A stretch of 64,000 nt of DNA from Pseudomonadaceae bacterium (GTDB lineage: Bacteria; Pseudomonadota; Gammaproteobacteria; Pseudomonadales; Pseudomonadaceae). Under the pieces are notes generated by a model. The model worked only from the letters and a program-made list of their open reading frames with translations, was not told the origin of the DNA and made no database searches. Location of the stretch: NCBI GenBank assembly GCA_030602315.1, contig JAUVZY010000009.1, forward strand, positions 1-64,000, read 5' to 3'. Below, one piece after another: positions 55,264 to 64,000 of the stretch. The translations under genes were made by a program, and so were the position numbers. Positions within the stretch are counted from its first letter, which is position 1, and each line of letters begins with the position of its first letter.

Positions 55264-57321
55264 TTGAGGCAAGTTTTCCAAAGTCGGCTGTCCTGGAAGC
55301 TGTTGCGCGCCGTGTTGCTGGCAACGCTGACGGTCGGCCTGATCCTGAGCCTCGTGCAGATCGTTTTCGACGCGCAGCAGACCCGCCAGCTGATCGAGGC
55401 CGATGCCCAGCGAATCCTGCGCATGACCCAGGGCCCGGCGACCCAGGCCATCTACAGCCTCGATCCGGAAATGGGCGAACAGGTAATGGAGGGGTTGTTT
55501 CAGCACGAGGCCATCCGCACCGCAGCCATCCTGCATCCGGGCGCGTCGACGCTGGCGCAGCGCAGTCGCCGCTTCAGCGAGCTGTCGACGCGCTGGCTCA
55601 CCGATCCCATTCTCGGCCGCCAGCAGCACTTTCGCATCGAACTGGTCGGCCGCCCGCCGCATGCAGAGCATTACGGCGACCTGCTGATCACCCTGGATAC
55701 CGCGACCTACGGCGAGGCGTTCGTGCGCAATTCGCTGGTGATCATTCTGGTGGGCATCGCCCGGGCCCTGACCCTGGGCCTGGTGCTCTATCTGGTCTAC
55801 CAGTGGCTGCTGACCCGACCGCTCAAGCGCCTGGTCGACGATCTTGCGCAGATCGACCCCGACCATCCCGGCGACTACAAGCTGCCGCTGCCGCGCGGGC
55901 ATGAAGACAACGAACTGGGCACCTGGGTAAGGACCGCCAACAGCCTGCTGGCGTCCATCGAGCGCAACCTGGTGCTGCGCCGCGAAGCGGAGAACAACCT
56001 GCAGCGGCTGGCGCAGTACGATCTTTTGACCGGGCTGCCCAACCGCCAGCAGCTGCAACAGCAACTGCAACCGCTGTTCGACGAGGCACGCCGTCATGGT
56101 CGCCACGTCGCGGTGCTGTGTATCGGCCTGGACGACTTCAAGGGCATCAACGAGCGCTTCAGCTACCTGTTCGGCGATCAGCTGCTGGTAGCGCTCGCCC
56201 AGCGCCTGCGCTCGCGCGCCGGCCAGCACAACGCGCTGGCCCGCCTGGGCGGCGATGCCTTCGCGCTGATCTGCTCCAACGTCGAGGAGCCGCACCAGGC
56301 TGCGGCGCTGGCCGATGCACTGCTCGAGGACTTCGAACTGCCGTTCGTGCTCAACAAGCGCAGCGTGCGCTTGCGCGCCACCATCGGCATCACGCTCTAC
56401 CCCGACGACGACCAGGACGCCGAAAAGCTTCTGCAAAAGGCCGAGCAGACCATGACCCTGGCCAAGCAGCGCGCGCGCAGCCGCTACCAGTTCTACGTCG
56501 CCGACATCGACTGCAAGATTCGTCAGCGACGCGAACTGCAGGAACTCCTGACCATCGCCCTGCAGCGCCGCGAATTCGAGCTGGTCTATCAGCCGCAGGT
56601 GGATCTGGCCCAGCGGCGCATCGTCGGCGTCGAGGCGCTGCTGCGCTGGAACGTGCCCAAGCGCGGCTACATTCCGCCGGATCAGTTCGTGCCGCTAGCC
56701 GAGGAAAACGGCAGCATCATCGCCATCGGCGAGTGGGTGCTGGAAGAGGCCTGCCGCCAGCTGCGCGACTGGCGCGAGCAGGGGCTCGATGACTTGCGCA
56801 TGGCGGTCAACCTGTCCACCGTACAGCTCTACCACGAATCAACCCCCTTGCTGATCAGCGACGTGCTGCAGCGTTATGCGCTGCCCCCCGAGTGCCTGGA
56901 GGTGGAAGTCACCGAAACCGTGCTGATGGATGACATCCTAAGCGCGGCGAAAATCCTGCATCGCATCCGCCAGTCCGGTGCGCTGATTGCCATCGACGAC
57001 TTCGGCACCGGCTACTCCTCGCTGAGTTACCTGAAAAGCCTGCCGGTGGACAAGATCAAGATCGACCGCAGCTTCGTCAGCGACTTGAGCACCGACGAGG
57101 AAGACGCCAGCATCGTGCGCGCCGTGGTTCAGCTCGGCCATAGCCTGGGCATGCAGGTGATCGCCGAAGGCGTGGAAACCCGCGAGCAGGAAGCCTATCT
57201 AATCGCCCAGGGCTGTGACGAAGCCCAGGGCTACCTGTACGCCCGACCGCTGCCCGCCGCTGAACTCGCAGCGCTGGTGGGCGTCCAGAACGAGCAACTG
57301 CTCAGCGAACCGGTTGCCTAG
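55264..57321 (+). CDS. bifA: c-di-GMP phosphodiesterase BifA
   Basis: The protein has 685 residues from a TTG start (AAGGA lies nine bases upstream). Membrane helices near residues 15-35 and 160-182 flank a periplasmic domain; then comes a degenerate GGDEF domain with GGDAF at residues 329-333 and an EAL domain with EAL at 457-459 (VEALLRWN) and AIDDFGTGYSSLSYL. The layout, length and place next to sodB match BifA, which breaks down c-di-GMP and promotes swarming over biofilm. The stop shares a CTAG with the convergent GIDE gene. Confidence 0.93.
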   Translation: MRQVFQSRLSWKLLRAVLLATLTVGLILSLVQIVFDAQQTRQLIEADAQRILRMTQGPATQAIYSLDPEMGEQVMEGLFQHEAIRTAAILHPGASTLAQRSRRFSELSTRWLTDPILGRQQHFRIELVGRPPHAEHYGDLLITLDTATYGEAFVRNSLVIILVGIARALTLGLVLYLVYQWLLTRPLKRLVDDLAQIDPDHPGDYKLPLPRGHEDNELGTWVRTANSLLASIERNLVLRREAENNLQRLAQYDLLTGLPNRQQLQQQLQPLFDEARRHGRHVAVLCIGLDDFKGINERFSYLFGDQLLVALAQRLRSRAGQHNALARLGGDAFALICSNVEEPHQAAALADALLEDFELPFVLNKRSVRLRATIGITLYPDDDQDAEKLLQKAEQTMTLAKQRARSRYQFYVADIDCKIRQRRELQELLTIALQRREFELVYQPQVDLAQRRIVGVEALLRWNVPKRGYIPPDQFVPLAEENGSIIAIGEWVLEEACRQLRDWREQGLDDLRMAVNLSTVQLYHESTPLLISDVLQRYALPPECLEVEVTETVLMDDILSAAKILHRIRQSGALIAIDDFGTGYSSLSYLKSLPVDKIKIDRSFVSDLSTDEEDASIVRAVVQLGHSLGMQVIAEGVETREQEAYLIAQGCDEAQGYLYARPLPAAELAALVGVQNEQLLSEPVA

Positions 57322-58211
57322 AGCTTGCCCAGCAGCGACGCGGCCGCGACCAGTGCGCTGACCAGGCACAGCAACGCCGAGCCGATGCCCTTCCAGTAAT
57401 AGCGCTGCACCAGTGCTTCCTCGCCGCGGGTCGAGAGCAGGAATGGACGGCCCTCCCCCGGCTTGACCAGGCGGTGCTGCACGGGCGCAAGGGCAGCCTG
57501 CCGCCGGCGATTCTGCACTTCCTGCTCGGCGGCAAGCTGCACGCCTTCCCACTCATCCAGGTCGAGCTGGCCGTTGCCATCGGCATCGAAGCGCTGCAAC
57601 AGATTCGGGTAGTCCTGTTTCCATTCGCGGATGACCTGGCCCTTGCCGACTCCGGCATGGGCATCCCGACCGCCACCAACGCTGAGAAACTCGCCGAGCG
57701 CATACAAAGGATCACCCGGATGCAGGCGCTCCTCGGTGTAGCGATAGCGCCCGCTGGACATCAGCCGCCCGAGCAGGCTCTGCTGCGCCAGGCCCCGTGG
57801 ATGACGTGCGCTGCCGGTCCAGACACGCCGATGCGCGGTGATGACTTCCGCGCCCTTCGGCTCGATCAGGCACTCGCCGGTCGCATCGCGCAGCCGTAGC
57901 GGCTGCTCGCTGCTGGCGCTCTCCAGCAGGTGCCAGCGCCCGCTCTTGCCGGAGCGGCGGTACTCCTCGATCCGGTAGTGCCACCAGAGGCAGCGCGATG
58001 CGGTCAGCGGCGCCTCCAACAGCGGCTGCCGCGGGTCCTCCTGCAGCACACCACACAGTTCGGTAAAACCCTGGGCGGCCGAACGGATCTTCGAGGTCGG
58101 CGTATCGGCCACATGGCGGGCCTTGGACCAGTTGTGCACGAACAACCAGGCTCCGTAGAGCGAGAAGGCCGAGGCGACCACCACGTGATCCCAGGGAATC
58201 GGTGCACTCAC
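57318..58211 (-). CDS. GIDE-domain membrane protein with an EF-hand
   Basis: The protein has 297 residues: a membrane helix near residue 12-28, a GIDE-type domain (about 70-170: SRCLWWHYRIEEYRRSGKSG, GECLIEPKGAEVI, RYTEERLHPGDPLYALGEF), then an EF-hand loop FDADGNGQLDLDEWE (about residue 211-225) and a C-terminal membrane helix. It overlaps the upstream LemA gene (ATGA), a conserved pairing. An E3-ligase-like name comes from eukaryotic GIDE only; no ligase activity should be assumed in bacteria. Confidence 0.82.
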   Translation of the reverse strand: MSAPIPWDHVVVASAFSLYGAWLFVHNWSKARHVADTPTSKIRSAAQGFTELCGVLQEDPRQPLLEAPLTASRCLWWHYRIEEYRRSGKSGRWHLLESASSEQPLRLRDATGECLIEPKGAEVITAHRRVWTGSARHPRGLAQQSLLGRLMSSGRYRYTEERLHPGDPLYALGEFLSVGGGRDAHAGVGKGQVIREWKQDYPNLLQRFDADGNGQLDLDEWEGVQLAAEQEVQNRRRQAALAPVQHRLVKPGEGRPFLLSTRGEEALVQRYYWKGIGSALLCLVSALVAAASLLGKL

Positions 58212-58780
58212 CCGAACAGCGCCTTGAGATCGACGTCAGCCTTTTCCGCCTCGGAAAACTGCAACAGCGTCGCTTCGCGGAAGTTGAACATCCGCGCCAA
58301 GATCACATCGGGGAACTGCTCGATGCGCACGTTGTTGAGATTCACCGCTTCGTTGTACAGCTCGCGGCGATCGGCGATGCCGCTTTCCAGCCCGCTGATG
58401 CGCAGCTGCAGGTGGTGGAAGCTGTCATTGGCCTTGAGCTCGGGGTAGTTCTCGGCCAGCGCGAACAACTGACCGAGGCCGGCGCGCAGCTGACTCTCGG
58501 CCTTGCCGAGGGCCGCGACATCGGCGCTCTCCCGCGCGCTGGACACGGCGCTGCGCGCCTGAATCACGCGTTCCAGCGTCGCGCCTTCGTATTCCATGTA
58601 GCGCCGGCAGGTTTCCACCAGCTTGGGCAACTCCTCATGGCGCTGGCGCAGCAGCACATCGATATTGGCCCAGGCCTTGCTGACCCCGTGCTTGAGCCGC
58701 ACCAGGCCGTTGTAGAGCATCACCGCGTAGGCTGCGAGCAGCCCCACCACCACTACGAACGCTACCCATCGCAGTTCCAT
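58208..58780 (-). CDS. LemA-family membrane protein
   Basis: The protein has 190 residues: one N-terminal membrane helix (about 5-25) and a long helical domain. YNGLVRLKHGVSKAWANIDV, LLRQRHEELPKLVE and YPELKANDSFHHLQ match LemA. The family forms membrane-associated assemblies of unclear role. It leads a two-gene unit with the GIDE gene. Confidence 0.93.
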   Translation of the reverse strand: MELRWVAFVVVVGLLAAYAVMLYNGLVRLKHGVSKAWANIDVLLRQRHEELPKLVETCRRYMEYEGATLERVIQARSAVSSARESADVAALGKAESQLRAGLGQLFALAENYPELKANDSFHHLQLRISGLESGIADRRELYNEAVNLNNVRIEQFPDVILARMFNFREATLLQFSEAEKADVDLKALFG

Positions 58781-58877
58781 CAGCCCTGCTCCCTGTGCCG
58801 GTTATCGAGCCGGCAGTGTAGCGAGCGACCGATGCCGTGGGGAGAGGACGGCGCTCACGCCCACCCTTTGCAAAAAT

Positions 58878-58896
58878 GCAAATCTTTCGCATTATT
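58878..58896. promoter_or_regulatory. Possible Fur box upstream of the first imelysin gene
   Basis: Read on the minus strand, AATAATGCGAAAGATTTGC matches the 19-base Fur consensus at 12 positions. It lies 56 bases before the gene at 58952, a typical place for repression by iron. Confidence 0.4.
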
Positions 58897-58951
58897 CAGG
58901 CTTGGTCCGACAAACGGACCGCTCGCCTACCTCACGCAGAAGGATTCCGCC

Positions 58952-60286
58952 ATGCGCCGTACCCCTTACTGGGCCTCCGCCAGCCTGCTGGCCATCGCTA
59001 TTTCGCTCGCCGGCTGCGGCGACGACAAGTCCAACAGCACCGCCCAGCAAGCCAGTGCACCGGCCGTCGCCGCCAGCCAGCCGCAGAGCGGGGCCGTCGA
59101 GCAGGCCGAGGCGCAGGCGGTGGTCAACCACTATGCCGACCTCGCCCTGGCAGCCTTCAGCGACGCCCACAGCGCCGCGCTGACCCTGCAGCAGGCCATC
59201 GAAACCTTCCTTGCCGAGCCCTCCGCCGACACCCTCAAAGCCGCGCGCGAGGCCTGGGTCGCCGCCCGCGTGCCCTACATGCAGACCGAAGTGTTCCGCT
59301 TCGGCAACCCGGTGGTGGACGAGTGGGAAGGTCAGGTCAACGCCTGGCCGCTGGACGAAGGCCTGATCGACTACGTGGCCGACGAATACGACCATGCGCT
59401 GGGCAACCCCGGCGCTACCGCCAACATCATCGCCAACCAGACGATCCAGGTCGGTGAAGATCAGATCGACGTCAGCCAGATCACCCCCGAGCTGTTGGCC
59501 GAGCTGAACGAACTGGCGGGCTCCGAAGCCAACGTCGCCACCGGCTATCACGCCATCGAGTTCTTGCTCTGGGGCCAGGATCTGAACGGCACCGGCCCGG
59601 GTGCCGGCGACCGTCCGTATACCGACTACCTGCAAGGCGATGCCTGCACCGGTGGCAACTGTGATCGCCGCAGCACCTACCTGCGCGCGGCCACCGAGCT
59701 GCTGGTCAGCGACCTGGCCGCCATGGTCGAGGAGTGGAAGCCCGAGGTCGCCGACAACTACCGCGCCACGCTGGTGGCCGAACCGGCGGACAACGGCCTG
59801 CGCAAGATGCTGTTCGGCATGGGCAGCCTGTCGCTGGGCGAGCTGGCGGGCGAGCGCATGAAGGTCGCGCTGGAAGCCAACTCCACCGAAGACGAGCATG
59901 ATTGCTTCAGCGACAACACGCACAACTCGCACTTCTACAACGCCAAGGGCATCCGCAACGTCTACCTCGGCGAATACCGCCGCATCGACGGCTCCACCCT
60001 GAGCGGTCCGAGCCTGTCTGCGCTGGTCGCCAAGAGCGCCCCGCAGCTCGACGGCGAACTCAAGGCCAAGCTCGAAGTGACCGAGGCCCGCCTGCAGGCA
60101 CTGGTGGACAGCGCCAACAACGGCCAGGCCTTCGACCAGCTGATCGCCGCAGACAACGCCGAGGGCCAGGCTCTGGTACGCGAAGCCATCGCCGCGCTGG
60201 TCGCCCAAACCGCCTCGATCGAAGCGGCGGCACGTGCGCTGGGCATCACCGAGCTGAACCCCGACACCGCCGACCACACGTTCTAA
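58952..60286 (+). CDS. icmP: Imelysin-family lipoprotein (IcmP-like)
   Basis: The protein has 444 residues with a lipobox (ISLAGCGDD, Cys about residue 22). The imelysin fold is shown by VNHYADLALAAFSDAHSAAL, the metal motif GYHAIEFLLWG (GxHxxE) and NYRATLVAEPADNGLRKM. Family members are periplasmic or outer-membrane iron-regulated proteins; the P. aeruginosa homologue is IcmP. The ATG at 58952 follows AAGGA. It leads the imelysin / di-heme / imelysin / DUF1513 run. Confidence 0.9.
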   Translation: MRRTPYWASASLLAIAISLAGCGDDKSNSTAQQASAPAVAASQPQSGAVEQAEAQAVVNHYADLALAAFSDAHSAALTLQQAIETFLAEPSADTLKAAREAWVAARVPYMQTEVFRFGNPVVDEWEGQVNAWPLDEGLIDYVADEYDHALGNPGATANIIANQTIQVGEDQIDVSQITPELLAELNELAGSEANVATGYHAIEFLLWGQDLNGTGPGAGDRPYTDYLQGDACTGGNCDRRSTYLRAATELLVSDLAAMVEEWKPEVADNYRATLVAEPADNGLRKMLFGMGSLSLGELAGERMKVALEANSTEDEHDCFSDNTHNSHFYNAKGIRNVYLGEYRRIDGSTLSGPSLSALVAKSAPQLDGELKAKLEVTEARLQALVDSANNGQAFDQLIAADNAEGQALVREAIAALVAQTASIEAAARALGITELNPDTADHTF

Positions 60287-60319
60287 GCCGGGTGCGGCGT
60301 GATGCCGCGCCTTGCCGCC

Positions 60320-60360
60320 GCGGGCCCGAACCCCAGCAATTGCTGGGGCTTCGGGCCCGC
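60320..60360 (+). terminator. Long hairpin between the first imelysin and di-heme genes
   Basis: Arms 60320-60339 and 60340-60360 pair almost fully (one bulge), GCGGGCCCGAA with TTCGGGCCCGC around CAGCAATTGCTG. There is no T run. It may attenuate transcription or protect the upstream message. Confidence 0.45.
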
Positions 60361-60373
60361 CGGCAGACACCTC

Positions 60374-60392
60374 AATAATGAAAACCAGTCTT
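60374..60392. promoter_or_regulatory. Possible Fur box upstream of the di-heme gene
   Basis: AATAATGAAAACCAGTCTT matches the 19-base Fur consensus at 13 positions and lies 55 bases before the di-heme gene start. With the similar site before the first imelysin gene it suggests iron control of the cluster. Confidence 0.5.
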
Positions 60393-60447
60393 ATTTACGG
60401 CGACACATCTGGTAAACTTTGTCCGTCCCACGGATAGGTGAGCCCCG

Positions 60448-61854
<1,407 letters not shown>

Positions 61855-61886
61855 ACCGACGGGTCGACCCCCCCTTTGGAGGCACC

Positions 61887-62963
61887 ATGCGTTGCCGTTT
61901 TTCCCCTCGCCTGCTCGGCCTGATCGGCCTGACCGCGCTATCGATCAGTGCCTGCGCACCGAAGGACCCGATGGCCGATGTCACTGCGGCCCTGGCACGC
62001 GACGTCCTGCTGCCCGCACACCAACAGTGGCTGACGCAGGACCGTGAGCTGCTGGCCAGTGCGCAAGCCTTCTGTGCCGGCGAGCAGTCGCTGGATCAGG
62101 CCCGCGCCAGCTATCTGCAGGCGCACCGCGCCTGGGCGCATCTGCAGCCCCTGGCACTCGGCCCGCTCGGCGAAGGCAACCTGGCCTGGCAGGTGCAGTT
62201 CTGGCCGGACAAGAAGAACCTGGTCGCCCGCCAGGTCAACGCCCTGCTCAAGCAGCATCCGCAGCCGACCCTTGCCCAGGTCGAGTCCGCCAGCGTGGTG
62301 GTGCAGGGGCTGACCGCCTACGAGTACCTATTGTTCGACGCGAGCGTCAACCTGAACGATGCCGCCGGCCGCGAGCGCTATTGCCCGCTGCTGACCGCCA
62401 TCGGCGAGCATCAGCAGAGCCTCGCCCAGCGCGTGGTCGAGCAGTGGCAAGCGCAGGACGGCATGGCGGCGCAGCTCGCCAAGCAGCCCAACGACCGCTA
62501 CGCCGACGCCAGCGAGGCGCTGGGCGACATCCTGCGGGTGCAGATCACCGCGCTCGATGGCCTGAAGAAAAAGCTCGGCGCACCGCTGGGCCGCCCCGGC
62601 CAGGGCGTCGCGCAGCCCTACCAGGCCGAGGCCTGGCGCAGCGGGGCGACGCTTGCCAGCGTGGCCGCCACCATCGAGGGCGCCGAGCGGATCTGGCAAG
62701 GCCAGGCTGGCAAGGGCGTGCGCAGCCTGCTCGGCAGCCAGCACGCCGAGCTCGCCCGCCGCCTGGACGCCGCCTACGCCGAGGTGCGCCAGCAGCTCGA
62801 CGCCCTGCCCGGGCCGATCGCCGACCAGCTGGCCGACCCGGCCGGGCGCCAGCGTCTCGATGCGCTTTATGGCCAGCTCGACAACCTGCATCGCCTGCAC
62901 CAGAGCGAGCTGGCCGCCGCGCTGAACATCCAGATCGGCTTCAACGCCCACGACGGTGACTGA
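61887..62963 (+). CDS. Second imelysin-family lipoprotein
   Basis: The protein has 358 residues with lipobox SISACAPK (Cys about residue 23). Family blocks are AHRAWAHLQPLALGPLG, GLTAYEYLLFD (here Tyr-Glu-Tyr replaces the GxHxxE of the first imelysin) and SVAATIEGAERIW. GGAGG lies six bases before the ATG. The missing His suggests a changed metal site. Confidence 0.88.
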   Translation: MRCRFSPRLLGLIGLTALSISACAPKDPMADVTAALARDVLLPAHQQWLTQDRELLASAQAFCAGEQSLDQARASYLQAHRAWAHLQPLALGPLGEGNLAWQVQFWPDKKNLVARQVNALLKQHPQPTLAQVESASVVVQGLTAYEYLLFDASVNLNDAAGRERYCPLLTAIGEHQQSLAQRVVEQWQAQDGMAAQLAKQPNDRYADASEALGDILRVQITALDGLKKKLGAPLGRPGQGVAQPYQAEAWRSGATLASVAATIEGAERIWQGQAGKGVRSLLGSQHAELARRLDAAYAEVRQQLDALPGPIADQLADPAGRQRLDALYGQLDNLHRLHQSELAAALNIQIGFNAHDGD

Positions 62964-62964
62964 T

Positions 62965-64000
62965 ATGCAGCGCCGCGCCTTCCTGGCCGCCGGCGGCGTT
63001 TTGCTGGCGGCCGCGGCCGTCGGCGGCTGGACCCTTGGTCGCTCCAACGGTGCGCCGCTGCTGCTGTCGGCCCGCGATGATGGCCAGGGCCGGCATTACG
63101 CGGTGGGCTACCGGCTGGACGGCCAGCAGGTCTTCGCCACCCTGGTCAAGGAGCGCTGCCACGACATCTACGCGCACCCCACGTTGCCGCTGGTGGTCTT
63201 CGTCGGCCGCCGGCCGAGCCGCGAAAGCTATCTGCTCGACAGCCGCGATGGCCGCCTGCTGCAGGTGCTCGCCTCGCCGCCCGACCGGCACTTCTACGGG
63301 CATGGCGTGTTCCATCGCAGCGGCGAGTGGTTCTATGCCACCGAGAACGATACCCGCGACCCCGGCCGCGGCGTGATCGGCGTCTACCGGGTCCACGCGC
63401 AGCACCTCGAGCGGGTCGGCGAACGCTCGAGCTATGGCATCGGGCCGCATCAGCTGCTCTGGATGCCCGATGGTGAAACCCTGGTGGTCGCCAACGGCGG
63501 CATCCGCACCGAGGCCGACAGCCGCGAGGCACGCAACCTCGAGCACATGGAGCCCAGCCTGGTGTTGCTGCATCGCGACGGCACGCTGGTGAGCAAGGAA
63601 CAGTTGCCCGAGCAGATGAACAGCGTGCGCCATCTGGCGGTGGCGGCGGACGGCACCATCGTCTCCGGCCAGCAGTACGAGGGCGACCCGACGCACCGGG
63701 TGCCCTTGCTGGCGATCAAGCGCCCCGGTCAGCCGTTCGAGCCGTTCCCGGTGGACGAAGCGCAGCGCGCGATGATGAACCAGTACACCGCCAGCCTGGC
63801 GATCCACGACGAGCTGCGCCTGCTGGCGCTTACCGCGCCGCGTGGCAATCGGCTACTGATCTGGGAGCTGGATAGCGCCAGGCTGCGCCTGGATGTACCG
63901 CTGCCCGACTGCGCCGGTGTCGGCGCGGTGGCCCAAGGCTTTGTAGTCACCTCCGGGCAGGGACGCTGCCGGCTGGTCGACTGCCGCCAGCGGCAGATCC
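62965..64000 (+). CDS. DUF1513 family protein (partial, right edge)
   Basis: The reading frame is open from the ATG at 62965 to the window end (345 codons). An N-terminal twin-Arg-like signal (MQRRAFLAAGGVLLAAAAVG) precedes beta-propeller-like repeats (HDIYAHPTLPLVVFVGRRPS; GIGPHQLLWMPDGETLVVAN; NSVRHLAVAADGTIVSGQQY). This matches DUF1513, found at the end of imelysin clusters. The start lies one base after the preceding stop. It is probably periplasmic, with a role tied to iron acquisition. Confidence 0.88.
   Translation, partial: MQRRAFLAAGGVLLAAAAVGGWTLGRSNGAPLLLSARDDGQGRHYAVGYRLDGQQVFATLVKERCHDIYAHPTLPLVVFVGRRPSRESYLLDSRDGRLLQVLASPPDRHFYGHGVFHRSGEWFYATENDTRDPGRGVIGVYRVHAQHLERVGERSSYGIGPHQLLWMPDGETLVVANGGIRTEADSREARNLEHMEPSLVLLHRDGTLVSKEQLPEQMNSVRHLAVAADGTIVSGQQYEGDPTHRVPLLAIKRPGQPFEPFPVDEAQRAMMNQYTASLAIHDELRLLALTAPRGNRLLIWELDSARLRLDVPLPDCAGVGAVAQGFVVTSGQGRCRLVDCRQRQI

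Noticed and set aside
57318-58211. A bacterial ubiquitin ligase
   Set aside because: The GIDE region lacks a RING finger; the ligase label comes only from eukaryotic proteins.

Overview
The window is a stretch of GC-rich gammaproteobacterial chromosome, almost certainly from Pseudomonas in the broad sense (P. aeruginosa / Stutzerimonas-like relatives). The assignment rests on many recognisable pseudomonad genes (aer, a PilJ-type chemoreceptor, an OprD-family porin, folM-folX, ackA-pta, bifA, the imelysin cluster). It also rests on the right-hand gene order sodB - bifA - GIDE - LemA - imelysin - di-heme protein - imelysin - DUF1513, which I recall from P. aeruginosa. I see no rRNA, tRNA, insertion sequence, prophage or CRISPR array. 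The density is normal: 58 protein genes, two of them cut by the window edges.

Layout. 1-7.2 kb (minus): a TolC-type outer-membrane lipoprotein, a short periplasmic adaptor and a giant VCBS-rich surface protein form one export locus that runs off the left edge. 7.4-10.3 kb: a DUF2188 protein, a PilJ-type chemoreceptor and a methyltransferase. 10.4-17.3 kb: a tightly coupled five-gene operon (hybrid histidine kinase, single-domain response regulator, TPR/YaiO outer-membrane barrel, HEAT-repeat membrane protein, processive GT2 glycosyltransferase). It looks like an uncharacterised, signal-controlled exopolysaccharide system and is the most interesting locus here. 17.3-22.9 kb: molybdate uptake (OprD-like porin, di-Mop protein, modE, modABC) with repeated ModE-like operators. 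22.9-23.3 kb: palindromic non-coding repeats. 23.5-26.9 kb: a cytochrome bd operon (cydP-cydA-cydB-cydX-ybgE). 26.9-30.3 kb: yqaA, aer, a cyclodeaminase-like gene and a cold-shock gene with a long leader.

30.3-35.6 kb (mostly minus): nitrilase and GNAT pair, RHH and DJ-1/PfpI pair, YceI and cardiolipin-synthase-like pair, and a flavodoxin-less di-iron protein. 35.7-41.2 kb: acpH, PilZ-like protein, folM-folX, an SDR coupled to an orphan sensory-rhodopsin-transducer-family gene, DUF1244-HopJ, cysZ. 41.25-41.38 kb: a candidate small RNA with a strong terminator. 41.4-45.7 kb: slyD and acetate metabolism (ackA, pta). 45.7-53.6 kb (minus): a large hybrid kinase with three receiver-like tails next to a REC-PAS-GGDEF-EAL protein, an OmpA-like lipoprotein and a coiled-coil membrane protein. 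53.8-64 kb: small conserved-looking gene, sodB, bifA, GIDE/LemA pair, and an iron-linked imelysin / di-heme / DUF1513 cluster with Fur-like sites.

Themes are respiration at low oxygen (cyd, molybdate for Mo-enzymes, a PilJ chemoreceptor possibly for nitrate, Aer), cell-surface building and secretion, c-di-GMP control (two EAL proteins, one PilZ-like), and iron handling. All functional calls come from reading the translations and motifs by eye; no database search was run.
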